Assembly: GCA_020049465.1 (NCBI GenBank)
Contig: JAIFKS010000014.1
Location: forward strand, 1-64,000
Direction: 5' to 3'
DNA from: a bacterium
GTDB lineage: Bacteria; Krumholzibacteriota; Krumholzibacteriia; LZORAL124-64-63
Length of the DNA stretch: 64,000 bases
The notes under the pieces were generated by a model that saw nothing but the letters and a program-made list of their open reading frames with translations, was not told the origin of the DNA and did not search any database. This document shows, in pieces, positions 49,812 through 58,338 of the stretch. Made by a program: the position numbers and the translations under genes. How positions within the stretch are numbered: position 1 is the first letter of the stretch; every line of letters begins with the position of its first letter.

Positions 49812-50693
49812 CTACCCCCGCGGCGGCTGCCGCACCGAGACGTCGCGCCCGTCGGTGAACCAGACCAGTGCCGATTCGATGGTGTTCTTGAGGTTCTTGC
49901 GCTCGCAGATCAGATCGACCATGCCGTGTTCGAGCAGGAACTCGGAGGACTGGAAACCGGGCGGAAGGTCGCCGCCGATGGTCTGCTTGATCACCCGCGG
50001 TCCGGCGAACCCGATCAGGGCGCCCGGCTCGGCGATGTTCAGATCGCCCAGCGTGGCGTAGCTCGCAGTGACGCCGCCGGTGGTCGGGTTGGTCAGGATC
50101 GAGATGAACGGGATGCCTTCCTTGCGCAGCCGCGCCAGAACGGCGCTGGTCTTGGCCATCTGCATGAGCGACAGCAGCGACTCCTGCATGCGGGCGCCGC
50201 CGCTCTGGCTGAGGATGATGGCGGCCTCGCGGAAGCGCAGCGAATCGAGCAGGGCGCGCGCGATCTTCTCGCCCACCACCGAACCCATGCTGCCGCCCAT
50301 GAACGAGAAATCCATGATCGACGCCGAGACGGGCACCCGTCCGATCTGGCCGCGGCCGGTGATCACCGCGTCCTCCTTGCCCGTCTTCAGGCGGGTGGCG
50401 CGGATGCGGTCGCGGTAGCGTTTGACGTCGCGGAAATCCAGGGCGTCCTTGCTGAAGATGCCGCGGTGGGTCTCGGTCCAGCTGCCCTCGTCGAAGAGCA
50501 GGCCCAGGTACTGCTCGGTGGTGAACGGCAGGTGATGGCCGCAGGCTCCACACACCCACAGATTGCGGTCCAGCTCCCGGTGGTAAAGGATCTCCGAGCA
50601 CTGCGGGCACTTGCGCCACAGGTTGTCGGGGATGTCCTTTTTCTGGGTGGTCAGGACCTTGATGCCCTTGGCCGTCTCGTTCAACCAGGACAC
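49812..50693 (-). CDS. accD: Acetyl-CoA carboxylase carboxyltransferase beta subunit
   Basis: A 293-residue subunit with the N-terminal zinc finger (CPQCSEILYHRELDRNLWVC and ACG) and the crotonase-fold core (GRGQIGRVPVSASIMDFSFM, QSGGARMQESLLSLMQM). It forms malonyl-CoA with AccA. The start is GTG with GGGAGG upstream. It heads the accD-folC-ROK-lptD operon. Confidence 0.95.
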   Translation of the reverse strand: MSWLNETAKGIKVLTTQKKDIPDNLWRKCPQCSEILYHRELDRNLWVCGACGHHLPFTTEQYLGLLFDEGSWTETHRGIFSKDALDFRDVKRYRDRIRATRLKTGKEDAVITGRGQIGRVPVSASIMDFSFMGGSMGSVVGEKIARALLDSLRFREAAIILSQSGGARMQESLLSLMQMAKTSAVLARLRKEGIPFISILTNPTTGGVTASYATLGDLNIAEPGALIGFAGPRVIKQTIGGDLPPGFQSSEFLLEHGMVDLICERKNLKNTIESALVWFTDGRDVSVRQPPRG

Positions 50694-50763
50694 GGTTTCC
50701 TCCCGGGGACAGGTCAGCGGCGCCGACGACGACAGTTCTGCCGCCGACGAACATATTCGAAAC

Positions 50764-50793
50764 AAGGTAGCGCCCGGGGCGGGGACCGGACAA
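50764..50793 (-). promoter_or_regulatory. Promoter candidate of the accD operon
   Basis: TTGTCC, 18 bp, TACCTT on the minus strand, about 70 bp before the start of accD. Confidence 0.4.
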
Positions 50794-50850
50794 CCCCTCT
50801 TTCGGTCCCGGCAGCGGCCGCCGCCACGTCCGGCCTGCCCGCCGGCCGGC

Positions 50851-51306
50851 TCAGTCTTCGGCCAGCCGCGACAGGTCGCAGTCCAGGATGATGGCGTCCT
50901 CGCCATTGTCGGCGTAATACCGCTTGCGGACGCCGGTTTCGCGGAATCCGTGGCGGTGGTAGAAGGCCCGGCCGGCGGTGTTGGTCCGCCGCACCTCCAG
51001 GGTGACCTCGACCAGTCCCTGCGCCAGCCCGCGGCGCGCCGCTTCGCGCAGCAGCGCCGTGCCGATGCCCTGCCGGCGGCAGCGGGGATCCGCCGCGATG
51101 TTCAGCACATGCAGCTGGTCGGCCACGAACCAGCCCATCAGGAAGCCGACGACCTGTCCGTCCCGTTCGGCCACCAGGGGCAGCCGCATCCCGTCGGCCG
51201 TCAGTTCGCCGAGCAGGGCCTCCGCCGACCAGGGATCGCCGAAACTGCGGTATTCGATGGTGATCACCCGCGCCAGGTCCTCCGGCACGGCCATGCGCAC
51301 GCTCAC
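50851..51306 (-). CDS. rimI: Ribosomal-protein-S18 N-acetyltransferase (GNAT)
   Basis: A 151-residue GNAT protein with the acetyl-CoA loop RRQGIGTALL and FYHRHGFRETGVRKRYY at the C-terminus. It is typical of RimI and lies directly after tsaB, as often seen. The start is probably a GTG 14 bases after the tsaB stop; a GTG and an ATG a few codons later are alternatives. Confidence 0.87.
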   Translation of the reverse strand: MSVRMAVPEDLARVITIEYRSFGDPWSAEALLGELTADGMRLPLVAERDGQVVGFLMGWFVADQLHVLNIAADPRCRRQGIGTALLREAARRGLAQGLVEVTLEVRRTNTAGRAFYHRHGFRETGVRKRYYADNGEDAIILDCDLSRLAED

Positions 51307-51320
51307 CGGCGGGGTTCCGT

Positions 51321-52109
51321 TCAACACGGCGGCTCGCGGCGCGACTCGTGCCCGCTCGGGTCGGCATCGAACATGCGCGGTGTGCAATCCAGGTGGCGGT
51401 TGAGTTCGGCGTCGGAGGCCCGCAGGTACTCCGGCACGACCAGGAACGGATCGCCCGGCTCCACCTGGCCGCGGGCCACCGCCAGGGCCAGAGCCCGCGC
51501 GGTCGCCGGATGCGCGGACGACCACAGCCGCAGGACGGGCGCGCCGCGGGCGGCCAGTTCCGGCCGCAGGCTCTCGCCCTGCCCGAGCAGCAGGGTCGCA
51601 CCTTCGCCACCGTAGACAGGCGCATCCGGGTCGCCGACGGTCGCCAGAACCTGGTCCCACCATTGATCCGGCGTCGCGGCCGCCGGCGGCGCTTCGGCCC
51701 GCACCCATTGGTCCTGACGACGAAAAACCCCCGCGAAGATCTCCCCGCGCCGGGCGTCCAGCGCCGGCACGGCCAGCCCGGCGGACGGGTGCTCGGCCAG
51801 CAGGGCGGCCGCCATCGCCGCCAGCGTCGAAACCGGGTACAGCGGGCGCCCCTGGGCCCAGGCCAGCGCCTTGGCCGTGGCCACGCCGATGCGAACGCCG
51901 GTGAAACTGCCGGGACCGACGGTCACCGCGATCGCCCCCACCTCGTCCCGCGCGCGGCCGGCCTCCCGCAGCACGTCGCCGATGACCGGCAACAGCGCGT
52001 CGGCATAGGTGCCGCCCACGTTCAGCGGGCGGTAGGCCAGCACGCCGTCGGCATCGGCCAGCGCGAAGCGGCCCCAGCGCGTGGCGGTGTCCAGAGCCAG
52101 GGTCAGCAT
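51321..52109 (-). CDS. tsaB: tRNA t6A-synthesis protein TsaB
   Basis: A 262-residue ASKHA-fold protein. LALDTATRWGRFAL is the N-terminal nucleotide loop and VGPGSFTGVRIGVATAKALA the family signature. It partners TsaD and TsaE to make threonylcarbamoyl-A37 on tRNAs. The ATG overlaps the tsaE stop by seven bases. Confidence 0.93.
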   Translation of the reverse strand: MLTLALDTATRWGRFALADADGVLAYRPLNVGGTYADALLPVIGDVLREAGRARDEVGAIAVTVGPGSFTGVRIGVATAKALAWAQGRPLYPVSTLAAMAAALLAEHPSAGLAVPALDARRGEIFAGVFRRQDQWVRAEAPPAAATPDQWWDQVLATVGDPDAPVYGGEGATLLLGQGESLRPELAARGAPVLRLWSSAHPATARALALAVARGQVEPGDPFLVVPEYLRASDAELNRHLDCTPRMFDADPSGHESRREPPC

Positions 52110-52630
52110 GACTCCGTCCCTCCGTGGAACAGCCGGCGCCAGGGCGCCGGCGGTTCCGGTCGCCCGCGCAGGCGCCATTCGCGCGCCCCGGTCGAGGGCA
52201 GCGTCAGCGCCAGAAGTTCGTACCGGGGCAGCGAACCCAGCGCGGGCAGCAGCGGCCCGGGCCATTCGGCCGCCAGCACCGCGCCGCCGTCGGCGATCTC
52301 GTCCAGAAGATCGTGCACGCCGATGTCCGACAGGTCGGCCGCCGCTTCGATCCGGTAGAAATCCAGGTGGTGCACGCGCAGTCGGCCTTCGTAGGTGTTG
52401 ACCAGCGTGAAAGTGGGCGACACGACTTCACCCGTGACCCCGAGCCCGCGGCACAGACCCTGCACGAAGCAGGTCTTGCCCGCGCCCAGGCCGCCGTGCA
52501 GAAGCAGGATTTCGCCCCCCTGCAGCAGGTCAGCCACCCGTCCGCCCAGCGCGGCGGTGGCGTCCGGGCCGTCGGTGATGATGCCGGCGGGGAAGTCCGC
52601 GGCGGCCGGCAGTTCGTGTCCCGTGCTCAT
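52103..52630 (-). CDS. tsaE: tRNA t6A-synthesis ATPase TsaE
   Basis: A 175-residue P-loop ATPase with GGLGAGKT at 46-53, SPTFTLVNTY and HLDFYRIE. It drives t6A formation with TsaB and TsaD. It follows the REC-PglZ gene by 13 bp and overlaps tsaB. Confidence 0.93.
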   Translation of the reverse strand: MSTGHELPAAADFPAGIITDGPDATAALGGRVADLLQGGEILLLHGGLGAGKTCFVQGLCRGLGVTGEVVSPTFTLVNTYEGRLRVHHLDFYRIEAAADLSDIGVHDLLDEIADGGAVLAAEWPGPLLPALGSLPRYELLALTLPSTGAREWRLRGRPEPPAPWRRLFHGGTESC

Positions 52631-52643
52631 CGGCGCCTCCGGC

Positions 52644-54203
52644 TCAGCGCGGCGTCATGACGAGGAACGGACAGATCATCTCTTCGAGGCTGATGCCGCC
52701 GTGCTGGAAGCTGTCGCGGTACAGACGCTCGTACTCGTGGAAATTCGTCGGGTACACCAGATAGTAGCCCTCGGTGGTGATCGCGTAGTTCTCGATCGAC
52801 GTCTGCGGCGGCAACCGGTACGCCTCGGGATTCTTCATCAGCATGACCTTCTCCTCGTCCACGCCGAGATTGTCCCCGAACTTGTAACGGACGTTGCTGC
52901 TGGTGTCGCGGTTGCCGCGGATCTGCACGGCCCGCCGGCACAGCTTGGAGCCGTGGTCGGTCGTCAGGATGACGGTGCAGTCGCGGCGCGCCAGGGTCTT
53001 GAGGACGTCGTAGAGGTTAGAATGCTCGAACCACGAGCGCATCAGCGTGCGGAAGGCGGCTTCGTCCGGCGCCAGTTCCTTGAGGATGCGGCTCTGACTG
53101 CGACCGTGCGCCATCATGTCCAGGAAGTTGTAGACGCCCGCGACCAGGCGCGTGTCGCCGAGCGATCCCAGATTGCGGTACAGGTGGTCGGTGTCCCGCG
53201 CGTCCGATACCTTGTAGTACCGGTTGTTGCCGGCGGCGGGGCTGCCCAGACGCTTCAGCATTTCCTCGAGCAGTTCACCCTCGTGCGCGTTGCGGCTGCC
53301 GTCGTGGTCGGCCGAGGCGATCCACCATTGCGGATAGCCGCGCGCGATCTCGAGCGGATACATCCCGGCGAACAGCGCGTTGCGGGCGTACGGCGTGGCT
53401 GTCGGCAGCAGCGACCAGTAGTGCCGGCGGTCCAGATGGTAGAAGGACTCCAGCAGCGGCTCGATCATGCGCAACTGGTCCAGCCGCATGCAATCGATCA
53501 CGATCCAGTACACCTGCTTGTTCCGCTCGATCTCGGGGGCGATCCAGGTCGCGAACACGTCCGGGCTCAGCAGCGGCGCCGCGCCGCCCGGAGGGGTGTT
53601 CACCCAGTCGCGGTAGTGCTTGCGGACGAATTTGGCGAACGCAAGATTGGCCGCCGTGTACTGTTCCTCCAGCGTCTGCAGCAGGCCGTGGTCGCTGTAG
53701 GCGAACAGGTCCAGGCTCCAGGTCACCAGATCGCTGTAGATGCCCAGCCAGTCGTCCGGCGTGGCGGCGGTCGCGAAACGGTCGCCGAGGGCCATGAAGA
53801 TGCTCATGTAGCTCCGCGCCACCTCTTCGCCGGCCAGCTTGCGGGCCTCGAGCTGGCGTTTGAGCGCCGACAGGATCTGCAGCGGCGAAACCGGCTTGAC
53901 CAGGTAGTCGTCGATGCGCTTGCCGATGGCGCGCGTGACCAGATCCTCGGCCTCGCTCTTGGTGATCATGATCACCGGCACGTGCTCGTTGATGCGCCGG
54001 ATGCCTTCGAGCGTCTCGAGCCCGCCCATGCCCGGCATCATCTCGTCCAGGAGGATGGCGTCGTAGGGCTTTTCGCGCAGCATCGCCAGACCGTCGATGC
54101 CGTTGGTCGCGCCCTCGACGACGTAGCCCTTCTCGCCCAGGTAGACCACGTGCGAGCGCAGTTCATCGATGTTGTCGTCGATCCACAGGATGCTGAACGC
54201 CAC
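52644..54203 (-). CDS. porX: PorX-like response regulator with PglZ domain
   Basis: A 519-residue protein. The receiver (1-120; ILWIDDN, phospho-acceptor Asp53 in AILLDEMMPGM, Lys in YLVKPVSP) is followed by a helical linker and a PglZ/alkaline-phosphatase-superfamily domain with VIDCMRLDQ and TTDHGSK metal-site-like motifs. This architecture is PorX, the regulator of type IX secretion in Bacteroidota, whose PglZ domain acts on oligonucleotides in the studied case. It follows a membrane kinase gene of matching type by 20 bp. Orthology in this lineage is inferred. Confidence 0.87.
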   Translation of the reverse strand: MAFSILWIDDNIDELRSHVVYLGEKGYVVEGATNGIDGLAMLREKPYDAILLDEMMPGMGGLETLEGIRRINEHVPVIMITKSEAEDLVTRAIGKRIDDYLVKPVSPLQILSALKRQLEARKLAGEEVARSYMSIFMALGDRFATAATPDDWLGIYSDLVTWSLDLFAYSDHGLLQTLEEQYTAANLAFAKFVRKHYRDWVNTPPGGAAPLLSPDVFATWIAPEIERNKQVYWIVIDCMRLDQLRMIEPLLESFYHLDRRHYWSLLPTATPYARNALFAGMYPLEIARGYPQWWIASADHDGSRNAHEGELLEEMLKRLGSPAAGNNRYYKVSDARDTDHLYRNLGSLGDTRLVAGVYNFLDMMAHGRSQSRILKELAPDEAAFRTLMRSWFEHSNLYDVLKTLARRDCTVILTTDHGSKLCRRAVQIRGNRDTSSNVRYKFGDNLGVDEEKVMLMKNPEAYRLPPQTSIENYAITTEGYYLVYPTNFHEYERLYRDSFQHGGISLEEMICPFLVMTPR

Positions 54204-54223
54204 GGGGGCTCCTTTGCCGGAAT

Positions 54224-55507
54224 TCAGGACGGGCGAGTCGGAACCGGCGTCGTCGCGCGCGGCTCCCGGGGCGCCGGCAGCGTCACCAGGAAGGTGGTGC
54301 CGTGCGGGCTGGTCGATTCGACGCGGATCCGTCCGCCATGATACTCCGTGACGATGCGCATGACGAGGGCCAGACCCATCCCCCAGCCGCGCTTCTTGGT
54401 CGTGAAGCCGGGTTCGAAGATCTTGTTGCCTTCCCGCGGCGGGATCCCGCGGCCGGTGTCCGAAACATAGAGGCGGATGCCGCCGGCCGCCTCATCCTCA
54501 AGGCGCACCGTGATGGTGCCCTTGCCGTCGATCAGCGCGTCGATGCCGTTCTTGATCAGGTTTTCCAGGACCCAGCCCAGCAGGTCCCGGTTGAACACCA
54601 CGGGGTTCGTGACGGTTCCCTCGCGGCGCAACTGGACGCGGCCGCCCAGGTGCGGCAGCCGGCGCTGGAAGTATTCGATGGTGTCGTCGGCGACGTCGTT
54701 CAGATCGGTGTCCTCGAGCTTCGGATGCGAGCCGATCTGGCTGAAGCGGGCCGACACCATGCTGAGCCGGTCCACGTCGCGGTTCAGTTCGGACACCACG
54801 TCGTCATGCTTGCCGAGGCGGTCCTCCAGCAAGGCCACCCAGCCCATGATCGACGTCAGCGGCGTGCCCAACTGGTGGGCTGTCTCCTTCGCCATGCCGG
54901 CGAACAGCGCCTTCTGCTGCGCTTCCTTCTTGTTCTGCAGGGCCCAGAGGATGACCAGGAAGAACAGGGCCATGACCATCAGTTCGAGGTACGGCATGAT
55001 GCGCAGACGCTGGCTGAGCGCCGAGCGGCCGTAGTGCACCGTGCCGACGCGCTGGCCTGACGGGTCCATGACGGCGAACGGGTCCTGATCCTGGTCGTAG
55101 GCCGCCGCCAGCGACAGGATCTCGAGGATGATCGGGTTGCTCGGGTTGGCCATGTTCTCGGTCAGGAGGATCTGGTAGTCCGGCAACGGGACGCCGATCA
55201 CCGCCTCGTTCCACAGGAACGGACGGCCGGCGTTGTCGGTCAGGATGAACGGGACCTCGTTCTCGTTGATGATGTCGAGCAGCGGCTGCAGGCCCTCGAG
55301 CGACTCGGCCTTGATCAGCCGGCTGGCATTGGCCGCGAGCAGGCGCGTGGTCAGGAAGCTCTGGCGTTCGACGCTCCGGGAGACACGAAAGGTGAAGACG
55401 GTCGTCGCCACGACGATGCTCAGGCTGCCGAGCACGAGATAGATCGCGAAGAGGTAGCGCCGCCGCAGCCACGATACCCCCGGGCGCGGCAGCCAGCGTC
55501 GAATCAT
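54224..55507 (-). CDS. Membrane sensor histidine kinase (PorY-like)
   Basis: A 427-residue kinase with membrane segments near residues 18-38 and 172-192, an extracytoplasmic region between, and the HisKA box ETAHQLGTPLTSIMGW; the HQ(I/L)GTPL form is typical of FCB kinases. An HATPase domain follows (NLIKNGIDAL, DTGRGIPP, GWGMGLALVMR). It overlaps the serS stop by four bases and precedes the REC-PglZ gene, so it is the likely cognate kinase. Confidence 0.88.
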   Translation of the reverse strand: MIRRWLPRPGVSWLRRRYLFAIYLVLGSLSIVVATTVFTFRVSRSVERQSFLTTRLLAANASRLIKAESLEGLQPLLDIINENEVPFILTDNAGRPFLWNEAVIGVPLPDYQILLTENMANPSNPIILEILSLAAAYDQDQDPFAVMDPSGQRVGTVHYGRSALSQRLRIMPYLELMVMALFFLVILWALQNKKEAQQKALFAGMAKETAHQLGTPLTSIMGWVALLEDRLGKHDDVVSELNRDVDRLSMVSARFSQIGSHPKLEDTDLNDVADDTIEYFQRRLPHLGGRVQLRREGTVTNPVVFNRDLLGWVLENLIKNGIDALIDGKGTITVRLEDEAAGGIRLYVSDTGRGIPPREGNKIFEPGFTTKKRGWGMGLALVMRIVTEYHGGRIRVESTSPHGTTFLVTLPAPREPRATTPVPTRPS

Positions 55508-56763
55508 CCGATGAACTCCAGGCCGCCCATGTACGGGCGAAGCACGTCGGGCACGCGGACGCGCCCGTCATCGGTCTGGTAGTTTTCCAGGATGGCGACC
55601 ATGACGCGCGGCAGCGCCAGTCCCGAGCCGTTGATGGTATGGACGTAGCCGCGGTCGTTGCCGCCCTTGAAGCGGATGCCGGCCCGCCGCGCCTGGAAAT
55701 CGGTGAAGTTGCTGCACGAGGAGACTTCCAGCCACTTGCCGACGCCCGCCGCCCAGACTTCGAGGTCGTAGCACTTGGCCGCGGCGAAGCTGAGATCGCC
55801 GGTCGCGAGCGTGACCACGCGGTAGGGCAGGTCCAGCTTCTGCAGCAGTTCCTCGGCATCGGCCGTCAGCAGTTCGAGTTCGTCCCACGATGTCTCGGGA
55901 GCCACGAACTTCACCATCTCCACCTTGTGGAACTGGTGCACGCGCAGCAGGCCGCGCGTGTCCTTGCCGGCGGCGCCGGCCTCGCGCCGGAAACACGGCG
56001 AGAACGCGCAGTACTTCAGGGGCAGGTCCTCGGCCGCGATGGTCTCCTGCATGTGGACGTTGGTGACCGACACCTCGGCGGTGGGGATCAGGTAGAGGTT
56101 GTCCACCGGGCAGTGGTACATATCTTCGGCCAGCTTGGGCAGTTGGCCGGTGCCCTGCATCGCCTCGGCGTTCACCAGGTAGGGGATGTTGAATTCGGTG
56201 TAGCCCTGCGCGAGGTGCACGTCCAGGAACCAGTTGATGAGCGCGCGCTCGAGACGGGCGCCCTGGCCCGACAGCACGGTGAAGCCGCTGCCGCTCATGC
56301 GGACGGCGCGATCCGGGTGGAAGATGCCCAGTTCGGCGGCCAGGTCCCAGTGCGGCACGATCGGATGCGCCGGCGTCTTCACGTCGCCCCAGGTGCGCAC
56401 CACGACATTGCATTCCTCGCCGCCCTCGGGGACCGAGGCGTGCGGCAGGTTGGGAATGCGCAGGTACAGGTTCTCGACCTCGGCCTCGAGTTCGACAGCC
56501 GCGTCCTTCAACTGCTTCAGCCGGTCGGACACCGCCTTCATCGCCGCGATGGCTTCGCCGGCGTCGCCGCCGGCCTTCTTGACGTCGCTGATGGCGCGGT
56601 TCGCACGGTTCGCTTCGGCCTGCAGCGACTCGGTCTCCTGCAGGGCCGCCCGGCGCTCGGCGTCCTTGTCGTAGTAGGCCTGGATGTCGACGGACTCATG
56701 CTTGAGCGCGACGGCGCGCACCACCTGGTCGCGGTTTTCGCGCAGGAACTTGCGGTCGAGCAA
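55504..56763 (-). CDS. serS: Seryl-tRNA synthetase
   Basis: A 419-residue class-II synthetase. An N-terminal coiled-coil arm (about 40-100) is followed by motif 2 (CFRREAGAAGKDTRGLLRVHQF) and motif 3 (GSGLALPRVMVAILENYQ). The start is TTG with AGAGG eight bases upstream, matching the usual length; upstream in-frame ATG would add a non-homologous Arg-rich stretch. It starts the operon serS, kinase, porX, tsaE, tsaB, rimI. Confidence 0.95.
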   Translation of the reverse strand: MLDRKFLRENRDQVVRAVALKHESVDIQAYYDKDAERRAALQETESLQAEANRANRAISDVKKAGGDAGEAIAAMKAVSDRLKQLKDAAVELEAEVENLYLRIPNLPHASVPEGGEECNVVVRTWGDVKTPAHPIVPHWDLAAELGIFHPDRAVRMSGSGFTVLSGQGARLERALINWFLDVHLAQGYTEFNIPYLVNAEAMQGTGQLPKLAEDMYHCPVDNLYLIPTAEVSVTNVHMQETIAAEDLPLKYCAFSPCFRREAGAAGKDTRGLLRVHQFHKVEMVKFVAPETSWDELELLTADAEELLQKLDLPYRVVTLATGDLSFAAAKCYDLEVWAAGVGKWLEVSSCSNFTDFQARRAGIRFKGGNDRGYVHTINGSGLALPRVMVAILENYQTDDGRVRVPDVLRPYMGGLEFIG

Positions 56764-56947
56764 CGGAGGCACCTCTCTGGGGGCGGACGACGGCCGGCGG
56801 TCCGTCGGCGGACGCAAGAAACACGCCCGCCACCGCACGATCCGGCGGGAAATTGGTTTTGCAATCCACGGCGGCGGCTGCTAAGAAGGGTAGTCACAGG
56901 GACAAGGCTGCGGCAAGCCAAATCCGGGCCCGAACGGCAGAGGAATC

Positions 56948-57697
56948 ATGCGCCGAAGCGAACTCATCGGCCGCCTCCGGGCGCTGCCCGCGGGCCGGCG
57001 CCTGATCACGGCCCTCGACGTCCCTGACGCCGACAGCGCCCTGGCGCTGGCCGCCTCGTTGGGGCCAGCGGGGGGGTTCGTGAAAGTGGGGCTCGAGCTG
57101 TTCTCGGCTGCCGGCCCGCCCGTGGTCACAGCCCTGCGGGGTCTGGGCCGCGACGTCTTCCTGGACCTCAAATACCACGACATTCCCAATACCGTGGCCG
57201 CGGCGGCGCGGCAGGCGTCACGCCTGGGCGCTTCCCTGTGCACGATCCACGCCGCGAACGGCCGGGCGGCCCTCCAGGCCGCGGCCGTCGCGCTGGCCGA
57301 TGAGCCACCGGGGCCGTCCGGACAGCGCCCGGCACTGCTGGCGGTGACCGTGTTGACGAGCCTGTCGGCCGCCGACCTGGACGAGATCGCCCCGGGCGGC
57401 GGTTCCCTGGCAGACCGGCTGGCCCGGCTGGCGACCCTGGCCTGGGAAAGCGGCTGCGACGGCCTGGTCTGTTCGGCCGCCGACCTGCCGGACCTGCGGC
57501 GCGTCCTGGGGCCCGAGCCCCTGGTCGTGACCCCCGGCATCCGGCCCGCGGCCGGTGCTGCCGACGATCAGAAGCGCGTGGCCACGCCGCGGCAGGCGGC
57601 CGCCGCGGGCGCCGACTTCCTGGTCATCGGCCGGCCGGTGACCCAGGCGCCCGATCCGGCGGCGGCGCTGGCCGCGATCGCCGCCGAGTTCGCCTGA
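56948..57697 (+). CDS. pyrF: Orotidine 5'-phosphate decarboxylase
   Basis: A 249-residue TIM barrel of the type with DLKYHDIPNTV (catalytic Lys-Asp pair) and LITALDVPDA at the N-terminus. It makes UMP. The gene stands divergent from serS across about 180 bp with only weak promoter-like hexamers. pyrE follows 40 bp later. Confidence 0.95.
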   Translation: MRRSELIGRLRALPAGRRLITALDVPDADSALALAASLGPAGGFVKVGLELFSAAGPPVVTALRGLGRDVFLDLKYHDIPNTVAAAARQASRLGASLCTIHAANGRAALQAAAVALADEPPGPSGQRPALLAVTVLTSLSAADLDEIAPGGGSLADRLARLATLAWESGCDGLVCSAADLPDLRRVLGPEPLVVTPGIRPAAGAADDQKRVATPRQAAAAGADFLVIGRPVTQAPDPAAALAAIAAEFA

Positions 57698-57737
57698 AAT
57701 CCACCCTGACAGCGGTCAGCCGCGGAAAGGCACGCCC

Positions 57738-58328
57738 ATGAACGAAGGCACGCCCCGGAACCAGGAAAAGCTCCTGACGCTGATGGAAGAACTGGGCGCC
57801 CTGCACAAGGGACACTTCCTGCTCAGCAGCGGCCGTCACAGCCACACCTACTTCCAGTGCGCGCGCCTGCTGCAGTTCCCCGAACTGGCGCGCGAGCTGG
57901 GCGCCGAACTGGCGGCGTTCTTCGCCGACACGCCGCACGATGTCGTGGTCAGCCCGGCCCTGGGCGGCATCCTCATCGGGCACGAGGTGGCCCGCGCCGT
58001 CGGCCGTCGCTTCCTGTTCACCGAGCGCAAGGAAACCCAGATGGACCTGCGCCGCGGCTTCACCCTGGAACCGCGGGAAAAGGTGATCATCGTCGAGGAC
58101 GTGGTCACGCGCGGCACCAGCCTGCTGGAGGTGGCCCGCGTGGTCGAGGCGCATGGCGGCGTGGTCGTGGGTCTGGCCTGTCTGGTCGACCGCACCGGCG
58201 GCGATGTGGAGTTGCCGCTGCCGCTGCACGCGCTGGCGCGCGTCGCGGTCGAGACGTGGGAACCCGCGGCATGCCCGCTGTGCCGCGCCGGTCAGCCCGT
58301 GATCAAGCCCGGCAGCCGCGGGAACTGA
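57738..58328 (+). CDS. pyrE: Orotate phosphoribosyltransferase
   Basis: A 196-residue PRPP-binding enzyme with VIIVEDVVTRGTSL as PRPP motif and FTERKETQMDLRRGF as the family loop. It makes OMP for PyrF. GGAAAGG lies upstream of the ATG. Confidence 0.95.
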   Translation: MNEGTPRNQEKLLTLMEELGALHKGHFLLSSGRHSHTYFQCARLLQFPELARELGAELAAFFADTPHDVVVSPALGGILIGHEVARAVGRRFLFTERKETQMDLRRGFTLEPREKVIIVEDVVTRGTSLLEVARVVEAHGGVVVGLACLVDRTGGDVELPLPLHALARVAVETWEPAACPLCRAGQPVIKPGSRGN

Positions 58329-58338
58329 GGCGGCCGCG

